A DNA stretch of 64,000 bases from Hymenobacter setariae (GCF_007713685.1 NZ_VMRJ01000001.1:1160129-1224128), one strand, 5' to 3'. Counted from the first letter of the stretch, positions 36,125 through 44,835 are shown. Notes: generated by a model not told the origin, from the letters alone. Program-made: numbers and translations.

Positions 36125-38438
36125 GGGTTGGAGTAGCTTCGGAATCGCTGAAATAATACACGTGGCGCTCGGGCTCGCGGTAGAGGGCGTAGAGCGCGCC
36201 TACCTGCTCGCGGGCCAGTTGGGTGTTGAACCAGGCCGGCCCACCTAGGGCGGCTTCGTCGGCGGCGGGCAGGGGCACAGGCTGGGCACCGGGCGGCGGC
36301 GTGCCGAGGCCCACCAATGGGCTCTGGCGGGCCAGCAGCTTGGTAAGGTTGCGGCGGCCGATGCGGTCGTAGGTCATAGTTTCTACTTCCAGCTCAGGCA
36401 CAATGGCTTTGAGAGTGCGCACCGGGCTATCGGGGTTGGTAAACTCCACGTAGTAAATGCTTAGGCCTGCCGCGGCTAGGCGCTCGTGCACCACGCGCAG
36501 CAAGTCGGCGGGGGTGGCCAGGGAGTTGAACGGCACGGTGGGCAGTTCCGAAAACTTGACGGTGCGCTGCACGCTGAATACCGAGTTTTCGAGCTGCGTA
36601 AATAACTCGGCTGGGCTTAGCGCCAGCCACTCGCGCATGGACTCGGCGGCGCGGGGCTCCTGGTTGGCCAGCACGGGCGGGTCGCGCCGCACCTGGGCTA
36701 GGTAGCCGGGCGCCACGGTTTCGAGCCAGGCCATGTCGCCGTGCTCGAAGCGTTTGCGCACGCGGCTAGAGGCGTACTCGCGCAGGGCTTTGGCCAGGGC
36801 TACTTCGCGGTCGGGGTGGGCCGCTTCGCCGCAGCCGGTAAGCATCAGCGCATGCGGCACCTTGGTTATATCGCGCTCGTAGCCAACCACGTATAAGCTA
36901 GTGATGCCGAAATCAGTCGAAGCTAGCTTCACTTGAATTTCCAGGCCGGCCTCGTCGTATTGGCGCAGTAATTCGCGAGTGGCGGGGTCCTGCACGTCGT
37001 CGAGCTCGATGCGCACGCCCTGGTCGAGGGCGCGGTAATTGATGGCGTTGCCATCGCGCTGCAACAGCTCTAGCAGCCCGTGCGAGAGGGCGCGCTCCAG
37101 CGACTCGCCCGCGCCCATGCCGTTGGTAATGGGGGTGTAAAGCCAGTCGTGCTGCTCCTGGCCGTGCCAGTCGCCGGGCCAGGTAGCGGCCGTTTCGATG
37201 GGCACCCAGATGAGGTCATTGGCCGGGTAGGTGTGCGCCTGCGTCCACACCAGTTCGGTGTCGGGCGTGTAAGCGGTGCCGGCCGGCAGCCGGTCGCGCA
37301 GCGGGTCGAGGCAGGCTACTCCTTCAGCTTGCAGCTGCCGGTATGAAGCCCGACGGCGCGGCATTTGGGTCAGGTACAAGTTGACGAACGTCTCCTCCGT
37401 GATTTCGCCGTAGGCCCCCACGCGCGCCTGCCCATCGGTGGCGCCGTAGCCGGTGCCGGTGCTCATGCCGCCGGGTAGCCACTGGGCCAGGCTCCACACG
37501 GGCACGCCTAGATAGTCAAGGCTGGTGAGCGGAATTTCGTACACCGGCTCGGGCGGCAGGGCACTTTTGTAGAGGGCTACGGGGGCGGGGTCGGGTAGCG
37601 ATTGAGGAGACATGTCAGAAAAAGTTAAAAGCAGGAAATCGGCAAACGGCCGGCCAGCTAGCTGCGCTTCAAATAGCTGGGCAGCCGCCGCTTTGCCACC
37701 GCTGGCCACGGGTTCCCAAGGGGTGAGCACGCCGTCGAAATCCAGGGGCAGCAGCACGCGCTGGTAGTGGCGCACGTCGCCGTGCGAGAGAGGAATGTGG
37801 GCGTCGTAGGCGCGGTGGGTACTGATGTGGGTAGGCTGACCTAGGGCGTCGAGCTTGAACTTGAGCGCATCGCCGCAGCATAGCAGCTGGCGGGCGGGCA
37901 AGTGCAGCACGGCGTGGCCCGGCGTGTGGCGGCCGGTGTGGTACAGCACAGCCCCCGGGTGCAGTTCGGCGCGGTCTTCGTAGGGCCAACTCACCCGGAA
38001 CGCTTGGCAAAAAGGCAACTCGTCTTGCTGCATCACTACCTCAGGCTCGAACGCCTCGACGAGCTGCCACAGGGCCCCGAACACGTGGCAATGCGAGCCA
38101 GATAGGTAACGAACACCACCTAGGGTACCGATAAAATCCAGCGCGGCCGCGTCGTAGTAGCCAGCGCCTTCAAAGGCTACGTTGCCATGCTCGGCATCGA
38201 TAAGCAGGTAGCCGCGCGGCCCGATGCCTACCGTTGGCTCGTTCCAAAACTGCCAGATGCCGGGCAGCACCTCGGCCCATTGCGTCGTGAGCCGCGCGCC
38301 TACTTCGGCCGGCGTGCTAAACTGCCAGCCGGCGGGCGGCAGCGGGTGGCGATAGTCGCGGCACACCGGGCAGTCGGGTGGACCCGGCGCAAAGTAGCGC
38401 TGCCAGAAGCCGCAGTTTTCGCAAACGTAATGAGGCAT
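36117..38438 (-). CDS. Zinc ribbon - metallo-beta-lactamase - YcaO fusion protein
   Basis: A 773-residue multidomain protein. Residues 1-30 carry a CxxC...CxxC zinc ribbon (Cys6, 9, 23, 26). Residues about 40-270 look like a metallo-beta-lactamase fold: HTGRHTPGHAVLHL (His175) and CCGDALKF (Asp190) are kept, but the usual HxHxDH is SHCHVFGAL (His116, His118, no DH). Residues about 300-760 form a YcaO domain, with ITNGMGAGESLERALSHGLL and GLLELLQRDG near 445-465 and VALAKALREYASSR near 550, the ATP-binding signatures. YcaO enzymes activate amide backbones with ATP to form azolines or thioamides. No precursor peptide is evident nearby, so a non-ribosomal substrate from the cyclitol pathway is inferred. 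Confidence 0.88.
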   Translation of the reverse strand: MPHYVCENCGFWQRYFAPGPPDCPVCRDYRHPLPPAGWQFSTPAEVGARLTTQWAEVLPGIWQFWNEPTVGIGPRGYLLIDAEHGNVAFEGAGYYDAAALDFIGTLGGVRYLSGSHCHVFGALWQLVEAFEPEVVMQQDELPFCQAFRVSWPYEDRAELHPGAVLYHTGRHTPGHAVLHLPARQLLCCGDALKFKLDALGQPTHISTHRAYDAHIPLSHGDVRHYQRVLLPLDFDGVLTPWEPVASGGKAAAAQLFEAQLAGRPFADFLLLTFSDMSPQSLPDPAPVALYKSALPPEPVYEIPLTSLDYLGVPVWSLAQWLPGGMSTGTGYGATDGQARVGAYGEITEETFVNLYLTQMPRRRASYRQLQAEGVACLDPLRDRLPAGTAYTPDTELVWTQAHTYPANDLIWVPIETAATWPGDWHGQEQHDWLYTPITNGMGAGESLERALSHGLLELLQRDGNAINYRALDQGVRIELDDVQDPATRELLRQYDEAGLEIQVKLASTDFGITSLYVVGYERDITKVPHALMLTGCGEAAHPDREVALAKALREYASSRVRKRFEHGDMAWLETVAPGYLAQVRRDPPVLANQEPRAAESMREWLALSPAELFTQLENSVFSVQRTVKFSELPTVPFNSLATPADLLRVVHERLAAAGLSIYYVEFTNPDSPVRTLKAIVPELEVETMTYDRIGRRNLTKLLARQSPLVGLGTPPPGAQPVPLPAADEAALGGPAWFNTQLAREQVGALYALYREPERHVYYFSDSEATPTHA

Positions 38439-38485
38439 TTAGGAAGTGTTTTAGTAGATATTGCCACCTAGGCGCGGTGAACTAG

Positions 38486-39526
38486 CTATAAGCTGGCCAG
38501 CTCCTGACTTTTGGTGGCCGCTAGGTCGAGCAGGCGCATCGTGTGCAAGTCGCGGGCGGGCGGAAAAGGGAACGGCTGCCCGCTGTGCACAGCTTCGGCA
38601 AATGCTTCGACTTGGCGCTGAAAGGGTGAAGCCTCTTTGTCGAACGCAACGTCCTCCACGGTGCCATCGGGGCGGGTGAGGGTCAGCGAGCCACCGGGCG
38701 TTTGGCCCATCGTGTTCACGGCCAGCGCTCGGCCTAGGTCGCCAATCACTTCGAGGGAGCGGCGCGGAAAGTTGTCGGGACAGTTGTACGCCACCGCGTG
38801 CGAGAGCAGGACCCCGCTGGCCGTCTGCCCGATAATTACCGCCCCGTCGTCCACGGGGTAGTCGTGGATGCGTTGCTGCGTGAGGGCTACCACGGTTGTC
38901 AGTGGCTCATCGAGCAGGGTTTGCACCAGGTCGAGGCCGTGGGGCGCGAGGTCAATCATGGCCCCGCCGCCCGCTTGCTCGGCCGAGATGCGCCAGTTTT
39001 GGTAAGTGCCCTGGTCGGTGTCGGGGGCCCAATCGGCGGGCGTCCAGCAGGCGTAATGGATGCGCACGCAGGTCACGCGCCCTAGGTCCCCGTTTTGAAT
39101 CAGTTCGCGCAAGCGCACGTGGGCCGGGTGGAAGCGCTGGTCAAAAGCCGTAGCCAAAGGAGTGCCGGCCGCTTCGGCGGCGGCTACCATGCCGGCCGCT
39201 TCGGTGGCGGTGCGGGCCAGGGGCTTTTCGCACAGCACGGGCAGCCCCGCGGCAGCCAGCGCCTGCGCCACGTAGGCGTGGTGGGCATTGGGCGTAGCCA
39301 CGTACACGGCTTGCAAACCGGGCGTTTGCAGAAACTCTTCTAGGTTCGTGGTACGCAGCAGGGTAGTGTCGTTGGGTTGCACGGCGGCCAACGCGGGCTC
39401 GCTCAAATCGCAAAGCGCGATTAGTCGGCCGTTGCCGGAGGCCGCGATGGCCGGGGCCACGTAGTCGCGCGCCACCCAGCCGCAGCCCACAATGCCCCAC
39501 AAGACATCGGGTTGATTTTCGGGCAT
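38486..39526 (-). CDS. Gfo/Idh/MocA-family oxidoreductase
   Basis: A 346-residue NAD(P)-dependent dehydrogenase. The Rossmann loop is LWGIVGCGWVARDYVAPAI, the catalytic-lysine motif is PVLCEKPLART, and ATAFDQRFHPAHVRLRELI and GGGAMIDLAPHGLDLVQTLL belong to the C-terminal substrate domain. The ATG at 39526 was chosen; the frame extends nine codons further to a TTG that overlaps the preceding gene. Relatives include inositol 2-dehydrogenase (IolG) and scyllo-inosose reductases. Oxidation of an inositol or its glycoside fits the operon. Confidence 0.88.
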   Translation of the reverse strand: MPENQPDVLWGIVGCGWVARDYVAPAIAASGNGRLIALCDLSEPALAAVQPNDTTLLRTTNLEEFLQTPGLQAVYVATPNAHHAYVAQALAAAGLPVLCEKPLARTATEAAGMVAAAEAAGTPLATAFDQRFHPAHVRLRELIQNGDLGRVTCVRIHYACWTPADWAPDTDQGTYQNWRISAEQAGGGAMIDLAPHGLDLVQTLLDEPLTTVVALTQQRIHDYPVDDGAVIIGQTASGVLLSHAVAYNCPDNFPRRSLEVIGDLGRALAVNTMGQTPGGSLTLTRPDGTVEDVAFDKEASPFQRQVEAFAEAVHSGQPFPFPPARDLHTMRLLDLAATKSQELASL

Positions 39527-39542
39527 AAAAGCTAGTAAGAGA

Positions 39543-40496
39543 TTAGCGCGCAACCGGGAGCAATCCGGCCGCGGTAAGCACCTGCTGGTGAAACTGCTGC
39601 GTGAAGCCCGCGTGCACGATGTTCAAATCGTCGAGGGCCTGGTGCAGGCGGAAGCGGGCGCTTTGGTCGTGCCAAGCCATTTCCAGCACCCGGTCGAATA
39701 CGTCGGCGGCGTGGAAGGCGCGGGCGGCTGGCACATCTACCACGCGGGTGCGGTCGAGGGCCGCCGTCACCACGGGCTGGAGGGCCGTTGGCAGCTGCTG
39801 CATAGCCTGCTGCGTCGCCTGGGCCATCAGGCCTGGCAAATGGCTACCTAGGAGCTCGTCGCCTGCGTAGCCGGGGTCAGGTAGCGCCGCATTGTGCAGG
39901 TGGTGGGCTAGGCCCGTCAGAAACGCCTCGCCGGGGTCAGCTCCAAAATAAGGGCTGAGCAGCACCGCGTAAATAGCCACCATCGCGCAGTGGTCAGCGT
40001 GGCTCTCGGGCGGCCAAAGCATAATGCGCGGCCGACCCGGATGGGTAGCCCCCGCCCGCGGTTGCTGCGCTAGCTGCTCCACAAAAGCTGGCTGCCGGCC
40101 AGCTACCACATCAACTGGCGCACTCGTTGCCTGTGCTAGCTGCGTTACTAAGTCGGCATCTAATGGCTGCCCGGCATCATGCAACGCTTGTTGCAACACC
40201 TGGTTCGCTTCAGTTTCTGCCAAGCCCAGCGAGCCGAGCAAGGCCACGTCGTAGCCAGGCAGGCGTACCCCGATGAGGGCGCGGGCAGTCTCGCGCAGAG
40301 CGACCGTAGCTGGCGCTTCGCCCGCTACCAACGCACCCCAAGCACGGCCAAATAGCTGCTCGGCCAGCGAGCCTTCGCGGCCCGCTACCCGCACGCGCTT
40401 TAGGTCGTTGAGTTCGCGCAGCAGCGGCAGCACCTTGGCCAACTCAACCAGCGCCTCCGGCCTAGCCGGGGCGCTGGTGTTTACAGAAGCCTGCAC
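39543..40496 (-). CDS. Degenerate HD-domain-like protein
   Basis: A 317-residue protein. The first 150 residues are helical with no recognised domain. Residues 160-275 recall an HD metal-phosphohydrolase core: ESHADHCAMVAIY (His166, His169), LTGLAHHLHNAAL where the signature HD pair appears as His201-Asn202, DPGYAGDELLG, and FHAADVFDR with the final Asp. HD proteins include nucleotide and phospho-sugar phosphatases and the diiron myo-inositol oxygenase, both suggestive here, but the HN change could weaken metal binding. It starts at GTG three nt after the inositol-phosphate synthase stop, so it is translationally coupled. Confidence 0.6.
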   Translation of the reverse strand: MQASVNTSAPARPEALVELAKVLPLLRELNDLKRVRVAGREGSLAEQLFGRAWGALVAGEAPATVALRETARALIGVRLPGYDVALLGSLGLAETEANQVLQQALHDAGQPLDADLVTQLAQATSAPVDVVAGRQPAFVEQLAQQPRAGATHPGRPRIMLWPPESHADHCAMVAIYAVLLSPYFGADPGEAFLTGLAHHLHNAALPDPGYAGDELLGSHLPGLMAQATQQAMQQLPTALQPVVTAALDRTRVVDVPAARAFHAADVFDRVLEMAWHDQSARFRLHQALDDLNIVHAGFTQQFHQQVLTAAGLLPVAR

Positions 40497-40499
40497 TAG

Positions 40500-41843
40500 T
40501 TAGGCAGCCGGAATGTCGGGGCTGAACGAAGCCAACGCGGGGGCCAGAGCGCCTTTGGCAGCTTCTACCACGGGCTGCGGCTGAGGGCCTTCTACGCCCG
40601 CGGCCAGCCAGTTGAGTAGTACCGCCTGCTGCTGCTCGAAACCGTGGATAGGCACTTCGTTAGGGTGGGCTACCATCGGCGATTTAAAGAATACCCCTAG
40701 GGCCGGCGTCACGCCGCCTTCATTGCGGCGCTTGGCTAGGTCGGCCAGGCGAGCCAACTCCAGCGCGAGTGGAGCCGCCAGGATAGAATCGCGGCAGAGG
40801 AAGTTAATCTTAATCTGCATTTTCTGCCCTAGGAAGCCTTCTACGTCGATGTTGTCCCAGGCCTCTTTATTGTCGCCGCGGGGCTTGTAGTAGTGGATGT
40901 GCACCACGTGGTTGTCTACCTTGTAGCCCGTTATCTGGTCGAGCACTGAGCCTTTGGTCGTGATTTTCGACGCCAGCGACTCCGCATTGTCCAGCGCCAG
41001 GCCGTCGCGGTTACCTAGGATGTTGGTCGAAAACCAGCCGTCGATGTGCAGGTTGCGGGCGTGCAGGGCCGGGGCCAGCACGGTCTTCATAAAGGTCTGG
41101 CCGGTCTTGCCATCCTTGCCCGAAACGGGCACCCCGCGCTGCTCGGCCAGGCGCAACAGCGCCGGCGCATCAGCGGCGCACGAGGGCGTGAAGTTGACGT
41201 AGGGCACGTCTTCTAGAATGGCGGCATAAGCATAAAGCATAGCCGGCGGAATCTGGGCGTCGTCGGCCTGCACGGCGGCCTCAAAGGCCTCGGGCGTGGC
41301 AAACTGCGGCAGCGACAAATCGGGCATGGCCTCGGTCGAAGCCAGGTTGATAACTACTACGCGCTCTAGGTCCTGCTCTTCGCGGAAGCGCTGGAGGTTA
41401 GCCCGAATAGCTTCGACGGCGGCGGCGTGCGATTCCACTTTCAGCAGGTGCTGGCCGGTTACGTTGCGGCAAAAGCGCACGTTGCCCACGGCGGGCCAGG
41501 GCTGAATGGCTTTCAGCTCGTCTTCCACATCGGCCATTTGGTGGCGCTCCAGCACGCCGTGCTGGCGGGCGGCGGTTGCTAGGTCGTCGGGGCTCAGGTC
41601 CCAGCCGCCAAACACAAGGTTCTCATAACGCACGAGCTGGTCGGTAAGCTGCGCGGGCAGGGTAGCCAGCGGCAAGCCAGTAGTACCCATAGCACCAGCG
41701 CGTAGCAACGCTACGCCGGCCACTGCCGTAGTAGCTACAGCCCCGCCCAGCCCTACAATGGCTACGCCCAGGCGAGTAGTTTGCTGCGACGCTGCTCCTA
41801 GCGTAGCCGCAGAGAAATCTGAGGTTGAAAAATTTTCTGACAT
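40500..41843 (-). CDS. Inositol-3-phosphate synthase (myo-inositol-1-phosphate synthase)
   Basis: A 447-residue NAD-dependent isomerase that converts glucose-6-phosphate to 1D-myo-inositol-3-phosphate. Family landmarks are the N-terminal Rossmann loop VAIVGLGGAVATTAVAGV, SGKDGKTGQTFMK near residue 243, WFSTNILGNRDGLALD and KINFLCRDSILAAPLALELARL. It is the first gene of the seven-gene minus-strand operon and sets its theme, a cyclitol. Inositol is not a universal bacterial metabolite; in Bacteroidota it is used for inositol lipids, so housekeeping use is an alternative. The 20-residue N-terminal extension before the fold is Ser/Thr/Ala-rich. Confidence 0.95.
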   Translation of the reverse strand: MSENFSTSDFSAATLGAASQQTTRLGVAIVGLGGAVATTAVAGVALLRAGAMGTTGLPLATLPAQLTDQLVRYENLVFGGWDLSPDDLATAARQHGVLERHQMADVEDELKAIQPWPAVGNVRFCRNVTGQHLLKVESHAAAVEAIRANLQRFREEQDLERVVVINLASTEAMPDLSLPQFATPEAFEAAVQADDAQIPPAMLYAYAAILEDVPYVNFTPSCAADAPALLRLAEQRGVPVSGKDGKTGQTFMKTVLAPALHARNLHIDGWFSTNILGNRDGLALDNAESLASKITTKGSVLDQITGYKVDNHVVHIHYYKPRGDNKEAWDNIDVEGFLGQKMQIKINFLCRDSILAAPLALELARLADLAKRRNEGGVTPALGVFFKSPMVAHPNEVPIHGFEQQQAVLLNWLAAGVEGPQPQPVVEAAKGALAPALASFSPDIPAA

Positions 41844-42259
41844 AGAAAAGGAGAAAAGGATAGGGTAGGTCGGCCTTGGGCCGCTTATCCAACGAACAGA
41901 TTTTCAGGCGAAGTGTTTTAGTAATGGTGGACCTATTATTTTCATAATGTTGCCATTGCACTACTCCTTTGAACACGGTAAACTCCGCTATTTAAATTAG
42001 TAATTTGCTGGAAGCCTATCGAATTAAGGTCGTCCGTGCAAAGCCGAATGGGCAGTTTAAAAAATTAAATAATAAAGCATTTTTTTTGTACTGAGCCCGA
42101 CTGAAAGGGCTAGAACGCCCTGCATTCGTCGCTGCTTGCGGGCCCCTACCCCATTCGAAGCGACCCGCTTTTCGGCGCCTAGGTGGCAGACATTCAACTA
42201 ATAGTGGGCATAGCAAGTACAGTAGGCTACCGCCTTCCTGCGGGCCTCTCGTCCTCGCT
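41844..42259. other. 416-bp divergent regulatory region of the YcaO operon and MFS gene
   Basis: No credible gene. The middle (about 42055-42090) is strongly A/T-rich for this genome, including runs of A and eight T. It should hold both divergent promoters, but I see no exact TAnnTTTG on either strand. I found no small precursor-like peptide frame with a start signal. Confidence 0.55.
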
Positions 42260-43501
42260 ATGTTTGCCAATTCTCGCCTGCTACTCATCTATACTATTGT
42301 CTTATTAGATGTTATCCTAGGCTCGGCCTTGGGGCCCGTAATGCCGCAGTTTGTGCAGGGCTTATCCCAGCCGCAGTTGTGGCTTACGCTGGGCACGGCC
42401 CTCTTTCTGGGCATTCAGCTGGTGGCGGCCCCACTCCTAGGCGTGCTATCCGACCAAGTTGGCCGGCGGCCGGTGGTGCTTGTATCAGCCGTAGGCACGC
42501 TGGTGGCCAACCTGTTTTTGCTGCCGGTGCGCACGATACTCTTTTTCGTCAATCGCCTCAGCGATGGATTTACCAATGGGCTTTACTCGCTGATGCGCTC
42601 GGCCGTAGCCGATGTATCGAAGCCGGAGGAGGTGGTAAAGACCACGGGCCTCGTAAGTACGTTTCAGTCATTGGGCGGCGTGCTGGGGCCGCTAGTAGCT
42701 AGTGTGGTGCTGTGGCTGGGGCCACCCAAAGACCAGCAAACGCGGTGGGTGGTGGTAGCCGTGCTGGGGCTATCGGTGCTCAACCTCGCACTCTCGTTTT
42801 TCTTTAAAGAAACGGCCAAGGAAACCAAGCAGTTTGATGCCAGCCAGCTGCGGCAAGAACTGGTGCGCAGCCTCAACGTCCGCCAGCTGTGGCAGCGCCT
42901 AAAGGAGTTTGACCAAGACCGCCCCGGCCTGGCCCCTATTACGTTGCTTACCCTGCTGCTTACGCTCAACCAAGGCTACCTGAACTACTTTATTCCCTAC
43001 GTGGGCCTAGGGAAACTCAAGCTCGATGCGACCCAGATATCCTACTTTTTTGCGTTTTTTGGCGGCTTATGCGCCATTAGCAATTTCCTGTATTTCAAGT
43101 ACCTAGTCGACCGGCTTAATAAGCGCTGGGTACTCATAGGGGCCGCCTGGATAGGCGTAGCGCTGCACATTCTTTACGCCAATGTGCAGAGTTCGCTAAC
43201 CCTGCTCTACGTGGCCGCCGCGGCCGATGCGCTGTCGGCTTCCCTCATAGCGGGCTTGCTCAATGGCTTGCTGGCGCAGCTCTCCGATGAGGAGAACCGG
43301 GGCGAGCTGTTTGGGCTCACGCAGGCGCTGTCGGGGCTCGCTAGCCTAGTTACCACCCTGGCCTACGGGGGCCTGTCTTTGCTGGCGCTCAATGCCCCGT
43401 TCTACTGGTTTGCAGCCTGCATGGCCGTGCTAGCTGTGCTGGCCATGCGCCTAAAAATTCCTACCGAAAAACCCGACGAGGCCCCCGCTTCGGCTGCTTA
43501 G
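42260..43501 (+). CDS. MFS transporter (TetA/drug-efflux-like)
   Basis: A 413-residue protein with 12 predicted membrane helices. YTIVLLDVILGSALGPVMPQF opens helix 1. The loop 2-3 signature GVLSDQVGRRPVVLVSAVG is the classic MFS motif A, and LSDGFTNGLYSLMRSAVADV lies in helix 4-5. The charged central loop (KETKQFDASQLRQELVRSL) joins the halves. Divergent from the inositol/YcaO operon across 416 bp, it may export the product, although it could also be unrelated. The C-terminus is short and Pro/Ala-rich. Confidence 0.88.
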   Translation: MFANSRLLLIYTIVLLDVILGSALGPVMPQFVQGLSQPQLWLTLGTALFLGIQLVAAPLLGVLSDQVGRRPVVLVSAVGTLVANLFLLPVRTILFFVNRLSDGFTNGLYSLMRSAVADVSKPEEVVKTTGLVSTFQSLGGVLGPLVASVVLWLGPPKDQQTRWVVVAVLGLSVLNLALSFFFKETAKETKQFDASQLRQELVRSLNVRQLWQRLKEFDQDRPGLAPITLLTLLLTLNQGYLNYFIPYVGLGKLKLDATQISYFFAFFGGLCAISNFLYFKYLVDRLNKRWVLIGAAWIGVALHILYANVQSSLTLLYVAAAADALSASLIAGLLNGLLAQLSDEENRGELFGLTQALSGLASLVTTLAYGGLSLLALNAPFYWFAACMAVLAVLAMRLKIPTEKPDEAPASAA

Positions 43502-43527
43502 TTAAACTGATACTCTGTATCCATAAT

Positions 43528-43593
43528 AGCAAAGTGCCACTGCCTTGCTGCTGCACCCTAGGTAGTGCTGCGGCAAGGCAGTGGCACTTTGCT
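43528..43593. terminator. Bidirectional terminator between MFS gene and ychF
   Basis: Arms of 24 nt (AGCAAAGTGCCACTGCCTTG inward) with one mismatch around an 18-nt loop that contains CCTAGG. Confidence 0.8.
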
Positions 43594-43670
43594 TAACCAC
43601 TCCTTTGCAAGTCAATCCACCGCAAGTGGATGTATCTGCCTAATCAGTTAAATCCGCTATAACGTGCGAT

Positions 43671-44771
43671 TTAGACGTTGAAGCGGAAGTGCATGATGTC
43701 GCCATCTTGCACCACGTAGTCTTTGCCTTCCACGGCCATTTTACCGGCTTCTTTGATTTTTACTTCGGTCTTGTACTCTTGGTAATCCGCCAGCTTAATT
43801 ACCTCAGCACGGATAAAGCCTTTCTCAAAATCGGAGTGAATAACGCCGGCAGCCTGCGGCGCTTTATCGCCGCGGTGGATGGTCCAGGCGCGTACTTCTT
43901 GCACGCCAGCCGTGAAGTACGTAATGAGATTGAGCAGCTCGTAGCTGGCGCGAATGAGCTTGTTGAGGCCCGACTCGGTGAGGCCGTATTCGCCCAGGAA
44001 CATGGCTTTTTCCTCGGGGTCTTCCATCTCGGCAATCTGCGACTCGATGGCGGCCGACACCAGCACTACTTGCGCGCCTTCGGCAGCTACGTGCTGGCGC
44101 AGGGCCTCCACGTGCTTGTTGCCGTTGGTGGCAATGCTAGCCTCGTCTACGTTGGCCACGTAGATAACGGGCTTGATGGTGAGCAGCTGTAAGTCGGCCA
44201 CGGCTTCCTTCTCGTCTTCGGTGGCCTGCACGGCGCGGGCGTTTTCACCGGCTTCAAGGGCGGCCTTGAATTTTTGCAGGGCGGCTACCTCTTTCTTGGC
44301 GGCAGCATCGCCCGCCTTGGCGCTACGCTCCGACTTGACAAGCTTTTTATCAACGCTCTCCAAGTCTTTGAGCTGTAGCTCGGTGTCGATAACGTCCTTG
44401 TCAAACACGGGGTCTACCCCACCGGCTACGTGTACGATGTTGGGGTCGTCGAAGCAGCGCACCACGTGAATGATGGCATCGACCTCGCGGATGTTAGCCA
44501 AGAATTTATTACCTAGGCCCTCGCCTTTGCTGGCGCCTTTTACTAGGCCCGCAATGTCCACAAACTCGATGATGGTGGGCAGCACGCGCTTAGGATTCAC
44601 GAGGCCTTCCAAGATTTGGAGGCGCTCGTCGGGCACCGTAATCACGCCCACATTGGGCTCGATGGTGCAGAAAGGATAGTTGGCCGACTCGGCCTTGGCG
44701 TTAGATAAAGCGTTGAAAAGCGTGGATTTGCCGACATTCGGCAGGCCGACAATACCGCAGCGGAGGCCCAT
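43671..44771 (-). CDS. ychF: Redox-regulated ATPase YchF
   Basis: A 366-residue Obg-family P-loop protein that prefers ATP. It has G1 [14 protein letters not shown], switch segment [15 protein letters not shown]3 [23 protein letters not shown], and the NVDE nucleotide-specificity motif in place of NKxD. A coiled-coil region (residues 130-200) and the C-terminal TGS domain ([35 protein letters not shown]) complete it. It is linked to ribosome and oxidative stress functions. Monocistronic with its own -7 box. Confidence 0.96.
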   Translation of the reverse strand: MGLRCGIVGLPNVGKSTLFNALSNAKAESANYPFCTIEPNVGVITVPDERLQILEGLVNPKRVLPTIIEFVDIAGLVKGASKGEGLGNKFLANIREVDAIIHVVRCFDDPNIVHVAGGVDPVFDKDVIDTELQLKDLESVDKKLVKSERSAKAGDAAAKKEVAALQKFKAALEAGENARAVQATEDEKEAVADLQLLTIKPVIYVANVDEASIATNGNKHVEALRQHVAAEGAQVVLVSAAIESQIAEMEDPEEKAMFLGEYGLTESGLNKLIRASYELLNLITYFTAGVQEVRAWTIHRGDKAPQAAGVIHSDFEKGFIRAEVIKLADYQEYKTEVKIKEAGKMAVEGKDYVVQDGDIMHFRFNV

Positions 44772-44827
44772 TTTTAGTGAATTAGGAGTTGTGAGTTATG
44801 AATCATGAGATGCCCACAATTCGGGAG

Positions 44828-44835
44828 CAAAGGTA
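44828..44835 (-). promoter_or_regulatory. -7 box of the ychF promoter
   Basis: TACCTTTG on the minus strand matches TAnnTTTG exactly, 56 nt upstream of the ATG. Confidence 0.5.

Noticed and set aside
33182..41843. Operon as a plain RiPP (thiazole/oxazole) cluster
   Set aside because: No small precursor-like frame, no dehydrogenase of the flavin McbC type, no E1-like partner; the carbohydrate enzymes fit better with a non-ribosomal substrate.
33182..41843. Operon as the ebo cluster (EboA-F)
   Set aside because: The TIM barrel fits EboE loosely, but there is no EboC prenyltransferase, no dehydroquinate-synthase-like EboD and no EboF; inositol-phosphate synthase and YcaO are not ebo genes.
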